Origin: Lentzea cavernae | Lineage (GTDB): Bacteria > Actinomycetota > Actinomycetes > Mycobacteriales > Pseudonocardiaceae | DNA: 64,000 nt | Direction: 5' to 3' | Assembly (NCBI RefSeq): GCF_014653695.1 | Contig: NZ_BNAR01000011.1 | Coordinates: 124,001-188,000 of the forward strand | In this document: positions 49,335 through 56,897 of the stretch, in pieces | Position numbering within the stretch: position 1 is the stretch's first letter | Layout of the letters: the number at the start of each line of letters is the position of its first letter | Translations under genes and position numbers: made by a program | Notes under the pieces: generated by a model | Told to the model about the DNA's origin: nothing | Seen by the model: the letters and a program-made list of their open reading frames with translations, nothing else | Databases searched by the model: none

Positions 49335-50111
49335 TCAGAGCTGAGCGGTGATCACGTCGTAGTAGGTCGCGATGCGGCCGTACACGCCGGGGTAACCGGC
49401 GCCGGCACAGCCACGGCCCCACGAGGTGTCACCGATGAGCTTGCCGCCGTACACCAGCGGGCCACCGGAGTCGCCCTGGCAGGTGTCGGTGCCGCCCTGC
49501 GGGAAGCCCGCGCACACCATCGAGCTGTTGCTGTACTGCGGGTACGCGGTGCGGCAGGTCGCGTCGGACGTCAGCGGCACGTTCGCCTTGAGCAGGTAGC
49601 GCGAGGCGGAACCACCCGAGGAGGTGGTGCCCCAGCCGAGGATCAGCGCCGAGTTGCCCGCCGCGTAGAGCGCGGTGTCGGACGGCGTGGCCAGCGGCAG
49701 GGTGGCCGAGCTGATGTTGCGGTCGAGCGTCAGCACGGCCACGTCGAAGCCGGACGTCGCGGAGCGGTAGCTCGGGTGCACCCAGATCCGGGTGACGCTC
49801 GCGACCGTGCCCGCGGTGCTCTGCTTGTCGTCACGCCCGTGCACCACGCGCGTGCTGGACGCGGACCGGCCCGAGACGCAGTGCGCCGCGGTGACGACCT
49901 TGTTGGCCTTCACCAGCGTGCCACCGCAGAACTGGGAGCCGGAGGTCGAGGCCAGGTAGACCACCCAGGGGTACGTCGAGGTGCTCGCCCGCGTACCGCC
50001 GACGATCATCGGCGAGACGTCGCCCGCGTTGGCTGCGGGAGCGACGAAGAAGATGCTCGCGAGAGCGGACACCACAACGGACACGATCAGGCGATGCAGG
50101 GTTTTCGCCAT
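49335..50111 (-). CDS. secreted trypsin-like serine protease (S1A)
   Basis: Protein of 258 residues with a signal peptide (MAKTLHRLIVSVVVSALASIFFVAPAANA) and a short propeptide ending before IVGG (residue 36). The catalytic triad is visible: His in VVTAAHCVSG, Asp in SGFDVAVLTLD, Ser in CQGDSGGPLV. The specificity pocket has Asp at the residue six before the catalytic Ser (GGTDTCQGDSGGP), so trypsin-like (Arg/Lys) cleavage is expected. Two or three disulfides are likely. Its promoter contains an 18-base palindrome and its 5' leader a 15-base hairpin, so expression is probably controlled. Target unknown. Confidence 0.93.
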   Translation of the reverse strand: MAKTLHRLIVSVVVSALASIFFVAPAANAGDVSPMIVGGTRASTSTYPWVVYLASTSGSQFCGGTLVKANKVVTAAHCVSGRSASSTRVVHGRDDKQSTAGTVASVTRIWVHPSYRSATSGFDVAVLTLDRNISSATLPLATPSDTALYAAGNSALILGWGTTSSGGSASRYLLKANVPLTSDATCRTAYPQYSNSSMVCAGFPQGGTDTCQGDSGGPLVYGGKLIGDTSWGRGCAGAGYPGVYGRIATYYDVITAQL

Positions 50112-50129
50112 GTTGCCAGTCCTTCCCTA

Positions 50130-50175
50130 TGACGCTGTGTGTGCAGGGTGTGAAGTAACGGCACACACAGCGTCA
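50130..50175 (-). promoter_or_regulatory. 15-bp hairpin in the leader of the trypsin-like protease gene
   Basis: Arms TGACGCTGTGTGTGC and its exact complement, with a 16-base loop. The hairpin ends 18 bases before the start codon, and the ribosome-binding site (GGGAAGGA) lies just after it. It could stabilise the mRNA 5' end or be an operator. Its length and position rule out a chance match. Confidence 0.7.
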
Positions 50176-50201
50176 CGGGCGGAGATTCGGCGGCGTAACC
50201 G

Positions 50202-50230
50202 CCATTAGTCGGACATGTCCGACTTCACAA
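50202..50230 (-). promoter_or_regulatory. promoter of the trypsin-like protease with palindromic spacer
   Basis: On the minus strand TTGTGA (-35) and TAATGG (-10) are exactly 17 bases apart, and the spacer plus one base is the perfect 18-base palindrome AGTCGGACATGTCCGACT (50207-50224). A dimeric repressor bound there would sit between the two promoter elements. The candidate regulator is not in the window. Confidence 0.7.
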
Positions 50231-50234
50231 TTGA

Positions 50235-51605
50235 CTACTTGAGAATTCCCCGCGCCTGGAACGCGGCCGCGACGGTGGCGGCGTCCGCGTCACCGTAGAG
50301 CTTCTTCGCCGTGGCGACGGTGGCGTTGGCGGCCGCCTCGAAGGTGGTCGAGGGCGAGTAGGAGAACTGCGACTCCAGCACGATCTTCGCCGACTTGTCC
50401 CGGCCGAACGCCTGGTAGACGTCCCACAGCGCCCGCGACCAGATCTGGCCGTCGAAGTGCACCTCGTTCTGGCGCTGGCTCACCGTGAGGTTCGTGTCGG
50501 TGCGGCGCAGGCAGTGCGGCGTCTCGGTCGTGTACGCCGTGGCGTCCCAGTCCATGATGCACGCCAACGGGGTCGTGGCCGTGTCCTTGGCGTCGCGCGA
50601 GGACATGATCAACGCGAACCAGTCGCCGAAGCCCTCGCCGATCGAGCCGCCGTCGAGCGACGAGCCGAAGTTCGGCACCTGCGCGTCCTGGATGGCGTGG
50701 CCGAGCTCGTGCCACACCACCTCGACGTCCTCGGCGTCGTCCACGCCACCCGTGCCGAACGTGATCTGGTCCTTCGACGGGTCGTAGAACGAGTTGTCCT
50801 CGGTCAGGCCCAGCGTGGTGATCTTCTGAGCCTCGTTGTTGATGTTCGTGAACCCGAGGCCCTGGATGTACTTCTGCGCCTCCGTCACGCCCCAGTAGGC
50901 GTTGACCTGCTCGAAGTAGTCGTTGGCGCGGGTGTACTCGAACTTGTTGTTCTTGTTGTACGCGAGCTTGCTCTTGGCGCCGGTCAGCGTCGCGTACTTG
51001 CCCTTGAGGTAGCCGGAACCGTCCAGATCGGACAGCGTGACCGTCTTGTACGCGGCGGCGGGCACGGCCGAGTCGGCGTCGTTGGCGTCCTTGAGGTTCT
51101 GGTTCTGCTGCGACGCAACGGGGTTCGGGCTGAACACCTTGCCGGTGCCACTGGCGTGCTTGACCAGGCTCTCGGTCTTCACGACGGCGCCGGACTCCGC
51201 GTGCACCAGCGTGCGCTCGGATCCCTTGCCGTTGTCGGAGATCACCTCGTAGACGAGGCCGGTGCCGGGCAGCACCTTGAGGTTCGCACCCTCCGGCGCG
51301 GAGACCTTGGTCTTGGCGTCCTCGGCGGTGACGGCGGGCGTGACGTCGACCGAGCCCACGGCGAGACGGCCGTCGTCCACGGTCTTCGCACCGGTCGCCT
51401 TGTCGACGTGCTCGACGTAATACGCGCCCAGCACGGGTTTTCCGTCGTAGGTCTGCTCGTACCAGGTGTGCGTGGCGGTCAGGGAGTCGCGGACGACGAG
51501 CAGCCGCAGGCCTTCCTTCGGCGCGGCGGCCTGGGCGGTGATCGTCAGCAGGGACAGTGCGACGCCGGCGGTGCAGGCGACAGCGACGAGACGACGGGCT
51601 CTCAT
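50235..51605 (-). CDS. secreted thermolysin-like (M4) metalloprotease
   Basis: Protein of 456 residues with a signal peptide (VAVACTAGVALSLLTITAQA). The propeptide (about residues 30-200) has the FTP-like pattern; the catalytic domain has the zinc motif HELGHAIQDA and, 20-odd residues on, the third ligand in GSIGEGFGDWFALI. The C-terminal helical domain (QIWSRALWDVYQAFG) is typical of M4/M36 gluzincins. Length is normal for a family without extra C-terminal domains. ATG start at 51605; the in-frame extension upstream is not credible. It stands between the corrin genes and the trypsin-like protease; no link between these is known. Confidence 0.87.
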   Translation of the reverse strand: MRARRLVAVACTAGVALSLLTITAQAAAPKEGLRLLVVRDSLTATHTWYEQTYDGKPVLGAYYVEHVDKATGAKTVDDGRLAVGSVDVTPAVTAEDAKTKVSAPEGANLKVLPGTGLVYEVISDNGKGSERTLVHAESGAVVKTESLVKHASGTGKVFSPNPVASQQNQNLKDANDADSAVPAAAYKTVTLSDLDGSGYLKGKYATLTGAKSKLAYNKNNKFEYTRANDYFEQVNAYWGVTEAQKYIQGLGFTNINNEAQKITTLGLTEDNSFYDPSKDQITFGTGGVDDAEDVEVVWHELGHAIQDAQVPNFGSSLDGGSIGEGFGDWFALIMSSRDAKDTATTPLACIMDWDATAYTTETPHCLRRTDTNLTVSQRQNEVHFDGQIWSRALWDVYQAFGRDKSAKIVLESQFSYSPSTTFEAAANATVATAKKLYGDADAATVAAAFQARGILK

Positions 51606-51708
51606 GCCGGTCTCCAGTGCTTTCGGGCCCGGTGCAGGGGTGGGCCGTGTGCATGGCGACGCTAATCGGGAGAACCTTGGCGGAAACCCTACGAAAGAAG
51701 GAAAAACA

Positions 51709-52965
51709 TCAGCTTTCCCATACTCCGGGAACAACAATCACGTCGGCTTCGACCGCAATGTCCAGCGTTGGCCCGGTTCCGAAAGCGACGAATGCGACCG
51801 CGGCCCCACTGGCGGCCAATTCGCACGCGCCCTCGTGGCGGACTTCCGTGCCCGCGCGCAGGAGCGGACCGACCGCGTCGATCGCCTCGGGCGTCCCGAT
51901 CACGAACGCCGCGCGCCGGATCTCCTCCTCCGCACGGGGTGTGCGCTGCTCGGCCGAGCCCGGACCGAGGCCGACCAGGGCGAGCCTGCCGCGCGGCAGC
52001 ACCCGTGCCGCGGCCACGGTCACGTTGTCCCGCTTGAACTTCTCGGCCGCCAGCTCGATCGGGCCGCCGTGGCCGATGCTCCGCGCGCCGCGCAACGCGG
52101 CCGCCTCCGCGACGCTCGCGGTGCCCAGCGAGTTGCGCACCACCGAGCTCGGGTTCGGCACGCCGATCTCGGCGAGCTCCTCCGTCGGGAACGTCAGCAG
52201 CTCGGCGGTGTCCCCGTGCCAGAAACCCCAGTCCTCCACGGCGTCCACGATGCCGGGCTCGTCCGCTTTGACGTCCGCCGTCGCGAACGCCTTGATGGCA
52301 CGGAGGTCCAGGCCGCCCTGAGCGTCCAGTTCCGACAGCGCGGCACCGACGCTCGTGGCCGACGCACCGCGCGTGGAACCGACTCCGACGACGAGCGTGC
52401 GCGGCACGATCCGCAGCACGCGGTCCTTCGTCGCAGCGGCCCGGTCGTCGACGACGATCACCCACGTGGCGTCCTCGCCGCCCGCCACGACGTTCGGCGG
52501 CAGCGCGGGCAGCGGGAAGTTCAACGGGTTGCGCAGCACGACCTTCTCGCCCGCCTCGATGGCGGCGGTGCAGGCCTCGACGTCGCCGTCCGCGGTCGCG
52601 TCCAGCTGCTCGACCAGCTCGTCCAGCAACGAGTCGATGGACGGGCCGCTGGTCACCACGGCCGTGCGGTTCAGCACGTCGGCGACGTGCTGGGCGAACG
52701 CGTCCGCGGCACCGGCCAGCGCGACGACGAAGTGCTGGTCCACGCACACCACGGCGGGGTCGGATCGCCTGTCGCGCAACAGGGGCGCGATCAGCCGGAC
52801 CGCGGAGGCCGCGTCCAGGAACAGCACGACCGCGCCGAGGCGGGGCCACAGGCCGCGGACGGCGGGCTTGACGGGACCGTCGGGGACGACCGCGTCGGCA
52901 CCGAGGAGACCCGCCAGGTCCGCGGCGTCCCCGCGCTGAGCGGGTCCGGCGAAGACACCGATCAC
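51709..52965 (-). CDS. CbiG (cobalt-precorrin-5A hydrolase) fused to a CobJ fragment
   Basis: Protein of 418 residues. The first ~325 residues are CbiG-like (VIGVFAGPAQRGDAADLAGLLG; LVVGVGSTRGASATSVGAALSELD). The last ~90 look like the start of CobJ (RLALVGLGPGSAEQRTPRAEEEIRRAAFVIG, ending VEADVIVVPGVWES), where the full methyltransferase has about 240 residues. The SAM pocket is missing its second half, so C17 methylation is unlikely. Actinomycetes often carry full CbiG-CobJ fusions, so this is a truncated form. The GTG start overlaps the CobL-like stop (GTGA). It may be a decaying or repurposed gene; it is the last of the operon. Confidence 0.8.
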   Translation of the reverse strand: MIGVFAGPAQRGDAADLAGLLGADAVVPDGPVKPAVRGLWPRLGAVVLFLDAASAVRLIAPLLRDRRSDPAVVCVDQHFVVALAGAADAFAQHVADVLNRTAVVTSGPSIDSLLDELVEQLDATADGDVEACTAAIEAGEKVVLRNPLNFPLPALPPNVVAGGEDATWVIVVDDRAAATKDRVLRIVPRTLVVGVGSTRGASATSVGAALSELDAQGGLDLRAIKAFATADVKADEPGIVDAVEDWGFWHGDTAELLTFPTEELAEIGVPNPSSVVRNSLGTASVAEAAALRGARSIGHGGPIELAAEKFKRDNVTVAAARVLPRGRLALVGLGPGSAEQRTPRAEEEIRRAAFVIGTPEAIDAVGPLLRAGTEVRHEGACELAASGAAVAFVAFGTGPTLDIAVEADVIVVPGVWES

Positions 52966-53783
52966 TTCTTGCTTCCCCACAACACCGTCACCGGGACCGC
53001 CGGCGCGAAGCCCGAATCCAGCAGGCGCGAGGCGGTCCAATGGACGCCCTCGACCTCGTACCCCGCGGCCTGCAACGCATCGCGCGCGGGCACGATCTCG
53101 TCCACGCTCTCCGTCGCCACCACGACGCGCTTGGCCGACACGGCCGCCGAGGCCTTGACGGCGCCGAGCTCACCCCGGCCGACGAACACCGCGTCCGGGC
53201 GCGGCAGTGAAGGCGCGTCCAGCTCCGACTCCTCGACGCGGACATCGACACCGTGCGCGGACGCGTTCGCGATGATCCGCACGCACTGCACGGGATCGGG
53301 CTCGACCGCGATCACCGCGGCACCCAGCCGCGCGCACTCGACGCCGACCGCGCCGGAGCCCGCGAGCACGTCCCACACCAGCACGCCGGGACGCGGCGCG
53401 AGGCGGGCCAGCACGAACGCGCGCACCTCGGCGCCGAGCACGTGCGTGCGGCTCGCGAAGGCGTCGTCCGGCAGCGCCCAGCCGTCGTTGGAGCGGAGGA
53501 ACTCGTTGTCCGCCAGGCACAGCACGGCGTCCGGCGCGGTCCAGCGGCGGGTCACCGCGTCTCGCGGGTCCACAGTGGTCAGTTCGCCCGAGTCCTGCAC
53601 GACCAGCGTGCGGCGCCAGCCCGCGAGGCCCGCGCCGACCTCGGCGGGGCCGATGCCGCCGGCCAGCTTCACGACCACGGCGGAGTGGGCTCGGCACACG
53701 TTCAGCGCGGGGCGCAGGCCGTCCGCCGCGTCGACGACCTCGACGGGGCGGCCCGCTGCCTCCAGCAGCTTCTCGAGCGACAT
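52962..53783 (-). CDS. CobL-like protein lacking the N-terminal half of the CbiE domain
   Basis: Protein of 273 residues against about 400 for CobL. The first ~95 residues match the second half of CbiE (RPALNVCRAHSAVVVKLAGGIGPAEVGAGLAGWRRTLVVQD); the glycine-rich SAM-binding start of CbiE is absent. From about residue 100 comes a CbiT-like methyltransferase/decarboxylase domain (VLGAEVRAFVLARLAPRPGVLVWDVLAGSGAVGVECARLGAAVIAVEPDP). The ATG overlaps the CobM-like stop (ATGA) and its own stop overlaps the next start, so it is still translated in series. C5 methylation by the CbiE part is not expected. Confidence 0.78.
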   Translation of the reverse strand: MSLEKLLEAAGRPVEVVDAADGLRPALNVCRAHSAVVVKLAGGIGPAEVGAGLAGWRRTLVVQDSGELTTVDPRDAVTRRWTAPDAVLCLADNEFLRSNDGWALPDDAFASRTHVLGAEVRAFVLARLAPRPGVLVWDVLAGSGAVGVECARLGAAVIAVEPDPVQCVRIIANASAHGVDVRVEESELDAPSLPRPDAVFVGRGELGAVKASAAVSAKRVVVATESVDEIVPARDALQAAGYEVEGVHWTASRLLDSGFAPAVPVTVLWGSKK

Positions 53784-54865
53784 CAGTTCGCGGACCGCTT
53801 GGGCTTGCGGACCGGCTTCTTCCTCGAGGACGTCGAGGCGTTGACCGTCGGGGGCTTCGGCATCTCAGCGGCGACGACCGTCAGCTTCGGCTTCGGGGCC
53901 TGCTCCTCGGCGGGCCTGCGCACCGACTGCTGTATTTCCTCGACCGCCGTCCACGCCGGGTTCGGCTCGGCGACCGGAGCGGTGGCGGGAGCCGGAACGG
54001 CTGCCGGGATCGGCTCGTCGGCCCGCGCCGGGATCGGCTCGTCCACGCGGGCCGCAACGGGCTCGTCCACGCGGGTCGCGATGCGGGAAGCAGCACGGCG
54101 TGACCAGCGCGAGGGACGGGCCGCGCGCAACGGCTCGTCGACCGACGTCGTCGCAGAGCCCGACACACGGCGCGTGGGCGCCTTCACCGCGGCACCGACG
54201 AGGAACAGCGTCGGGCGGTAGAGCTTGTGCTTCTTCACCACCGACTCCAGCTCGCCGACGGTGGTGTGCACGACGACCTCGTCGGCCTGGCTCACCTTGT
54301 ACGCGACGACGACCGGCGTGGCCTCGGAGTACCCGCCCTCCAGCAGCTTCTCCACGAACTGGCCGGTGCGCGCGCCCGAGACCGTCGCGGCCATCGTGGT
54401 CTGCAGCGCGGCGAACTCGCTGACGCGCTCGCTGCTCTCCGGCGAGAGCAGCACCGTGGACGACGCCTCGGTCTGCGTGAGCTCGCGGCCGATCCTGGCG
54501 GCCGCGGCGGCGACGACGGACACGCCCGGCACGACCTCGACCTCGAGGCCGAGGCGCACGCACAGGTCGTGCTGCTCCTGGACGCCGCCACCGGTCGCGG
54601 CGTCGCCCGTGTGCAGGCGCACGACGACCTGGCGCGACGCGGCGGCGCGGCGGTACAGGTCGGTGATCTCCTCGGGCGTGACGCGGGAGAAGTCGACCAG
54701 CTCGGCGTCGGCGCGGGCGTGCTCGCGGACGCACTCGGCGTCCACCGCGCTCGGGGCCCAGATCACGACGTCGGCTTCCGCGATGCGGCGCGCGCCTCGG
54801 AGGGTGATGAGGTCGGCGGCACCGGGACCGGCGCCGACGAAGGTGACCCGACCGGTCGTCGTCAC
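53783..54865 (-). CDS. divergent CobM-like methyltransferase with a long charged tail
   Basis: Protein of 360 residues. The first ~235 match precorrin-4 C11-methyltransferase in length: RVTFVGAGPGAADLITLRGARRIAEADVVIWAPS, VVVRLHTGDAATGGGVQEQ, VEVVPGVSVVAAAAARIGRELT, RPTLFLVGAAV. In the usual SGDPSxYG motif the Pro and Tyr are lost (TGDAATGG), so activity is doubtful. Residues ~240-360 are a low-complexity tail with repeats RVDEPVA/RVDEPIPA/RADEPIPA and a very basic end (SSRKKPVRKPKRS), absent from normal CobM. GTG start with GGAG; the cobB stop is about 35 bases upstream. Confidence 0.8.
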   Translation of the reverse strand: MTTTGRVTFVGAGPGAADLITLRGARRIAEADVVIWAPSAVDAECVREHARADAELVDFSRVTPEEITDLYRRAAASRQVVVRLHTGDAATGGGVQEQHDLCVRLGLEVEVVPGVSVVAAAAARIGRELTQTEASSTVLLSPESSERVSEFAALQTTMAATVSGARTGQFVEKLLEGGYSEATPVVVAYKVSQADEVVVHTTVGELESVVKKHKLYRPTLFLVGAAVKAPTRRVSGSATTSVDEPLRAARPSRWSRRAASRIATRVDEPVAARVDEPIPARADEPIPAAVPAPATAPVAEPNPAWTAVEEIQQSVRRPAEEQAPKPKLTVVAAEMPKPPTVNASTSSRKKPVRKPKRSAN

Positions 54866-54899
54866 GACAGCTCCACAGGGGGTTTCGGGGGAGAGAGGC

Positions 54900-56276
54900 T
54901 CAGGCGAAGACCGTACCGTCTGCCACTCCTGCCACGAACGGGTGGCAGGCCCGCACGAAACGGGCTATGGCCTCCGGATCACCCGCCGGGTGCGTGTGGA
55001 GGTACGACGCGTGCACGCCGCCGACCACGAAACCCTCGGCGACAGGCCGTGAGTCGACGCCTCGCCAGTGCCACGCGGGCGGGGTCGAGTGCGGTGTGGA
55101 CAGCTGGGTCCGGTGGAACTCGTGGCCGGTCACGCGGCTGCCGGGCGGGTGCAGCGGTGAGCTCGCGGACGCCACCGCGTCCCGGTAGCCCAGGGTCAGC
55201 TTCGGGGTCATGAACCCCTCGGCGTCGAGCACGCCGCACATCGGGTGCCCGTCGAGCGATCTCGCGAGGTACAGCAACCCTCCGCACTCGGCGTGCACCG
55301 GCGCACCCGAACGAGCGAACCGCGCCACCGCCTCGCGCAACTTCGTGTTGCCGGACAGCGCTTCCGCGTGCTGCTCCGGGAATCCGCCGGGCAGGACGAG
55401 TCCCGAGGTGCCCTCGGGGAGGTCCTCGTCGTGGAGCGGGTCGACGACGGCCACGGCCGCGCCCGCCGCCTTGAGCACCTCCACGTGCTCGGCGTAACCG
55501 AACGTGAACGCCGCTCCCCCGGCGACGGCGACCACCGGTTCGTCCCCGACGGCCTCGACCTGGGGTTCCCACGCGGCGACCGCCATCGAGGGCACCGACC
55601 TGGCGAGCCTGCGCACCGCGTCGAGGTCGACGTGCTTGGCCACCGCGGCGGCGATCGCGTCGACCGCGGACACGGCCTCCGGACCGTGCTCGGCGGCCGT
55701 CACGAGCCCCAGGTGCCGTGAGGGCAGGGAGAACTGCGGATCGCGGGGCAGCACCCCGAGCACGTCGAGGCCGACCTCGTCGCACGCCGACCGCAGCACC
55801 TGCTCGTGCCGTTCCGAACCGACCTGGTTGAGGATCACGCCGCCGAGCCGGACCGTCGGGTCGTAGCCGCGGAAGCCGTGCAGCAGCGCGGCGAGCGACC
55901 GGCTCTGCCCGCGTGCGTCCACGACGAACACCACGGGTGCGTTGATCAGCTTGGCGACGTGCGCGGTCGAGCCGATGCCCGCGGTGTCCACGCGGCCGTC
56001 GAACAGGCCCATCACGCCCTCGACCACGGCGATGTCGCAGCCCTTGGAGCCGTGCGCGAACAGGCCGGGGACGCGGTGCTCGCCGACCATGACCGGGTCG
56101 AGGTTGCGCCCCGGCCTGTCCGTGGCCAGCGAGTGGTAGCCGGGGTCGATGTAGTCGGGTCCCACCTTGAACGGCGCGACCCGCGACCCGGCCCGGCGCA
56201 GCGCGGCCATCAGTCCCGTCGCGACGGTGGTCTTGCCGCTGCCCGAGGCCGGGGCGGCGACGACCAGCCTGTTCAC
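54900..56276 (-). CDS. cobB: cobyrinate a,c-diamide synthase
   Basis: ATP-dependent amidotransferase of 458 residues for the a and c side chains of cobyrinate. The N-terminal P-loop LVVAAPASGSGKTTVATGLMAALRRAG and PFKVGPDYIDPGYHSLATDRPGRNLDP are the CobB/CbiA signature; the C-terminal glutaminase has the nucleophile in GAPVHAECGGLLYLA and GVHASYLHTH (His of the triad). GTG start at 56276 overlaps the cobO stop (TGGTGA). Both active regions are intact, unlike the ring-methylation genes that follow it. Confidence 0.96.
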   Translation of the reverse strand: MNRLVVAAPASGSGKTTVATGLMAALRRAGSRVAPFKVGPDYIDPGYHSLATDRPGRNLDPVMVGEHRVPGLFAHGSKGCDIAVVEGVMGLFDGRVDTAGIGSTAHVAKLINAPVVFVVDARGQSRSLAALLHGFRGYDPTVRLGGVILNQVGSERHEQVLRSACDEVGLDVLGVLPRDPQFSLPSRHLGLVTAAEHGPEAVSAVDAIAAAVAKHVDLDAVRRLARSVPSMAVAAWEPQVEAVGDEPVVAVAGGAAFTFGYAEHVEVLKAAGAAVAVVDPLHDEDLPEGTSGLVLPGGFPEQHAEALSGNTKLREAVARFARSGAPVHAECGGLLYLARSLDGHPMCGVLDAEGFMTPKLTLGYRDAVASASSPLHPPGSRVTGHEFHRTQLSTPHSTPPAWHWRGVDSRPVAEGFVVGGVHASYLHTHPAGDPEAIARFVRACHPFVAGVADGTVFA

Positions 56277-56887
56277 CACTCGATCCCCCGCTGGCCCTTC
56301 TGCCCGGCGTCCATCGGGTGCTTGACCTTGGTCATCTCCACCACGAGGTCGGCGGCGTCGGCCAGCTTCTGCGGCGCGTACCGGCCGGTGATCACGACGT
56401 GCTGGTGACCGGGCCGGTTCGTCAGCACGTCGACCACCTCGTCGACGTCGATCCAGCCCCAGTGCAGCGGGTAGGTGAACTCGTCGAGCACGTAGAAGCC
56501 GTGGCGTTCGGACCGGATGCGGCGGGCGATCTCCGCCCAGCCCTCCCGCGCGGCCGAGGCGTGGTCGTCCTCGGTGCCCTGCTTGCGGGTCCAGGACCAG
56601 CCCTCGCCCATCTTGTGCCACTCGACCGCGCCGCCCTCGCCGGTCTCGTCGTGCAGCCGGCCGAGCGCCTTGAACGCCGACTCCTCGCCGACCTTCCACT
56701 TGGCGGACTTCACGAACTGGAACACGCCGATGTCCCAGCCCTGGTTCCAGCCGCGCAGCGCCATGCCGAACGCCGACGTCGACTTCCCCTTCATCTCACC
56801 GGTGTGCAGCATCAGCAACGGCCGGTTGCGGCGCTGGCGGGTGGTCAGGCCGTCCTTCGGCACCTCGGTGGGTTGTCCTTGAGGCAT
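56273..56887 (-). CDS. cobO: cob(I)yrinic acid a,c-diamide adenosyltransferase
   Basis: Protein of 204 residues that attaches the adenosyl group to the cobalt. It has the CobO/BtuR-type P-loop LMLHTGEMKGKSTSAFGMALRGWNQGW (GEMKGKST) and FYVLDEFTYPLHWGWIDVDEVVDVL, TGRYAPQKLADAADLVVEMTKVKHPMDAGQKGQRGIEW, the conserved C-terminal region. ATG start at 56887, five bases after AAGGAGA. It precedes cobB with an overlapping start. Confidence 0.97.
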   Translation of the reverse strand: MPQGQPTEVPKDGLTTRQRRNRPLLMLHTGEMKGKSTSAFGMALRGWNQGWDIGVFQFVKSAKWKVGEESAFKALGRLHDETGEGGAVEWHKMGEGWSWTRKQGTEDDHASAAREGWAEIARRIRSERHGFYVLDEFTYPLHWGWIDVDEVVDVLTNRPGHQHVVITGRYAPQKLADAADLVVEMTKVKHPMDAGQKGQRGIEW

Positions 56888-56897
56888 CGGGGTCTCC

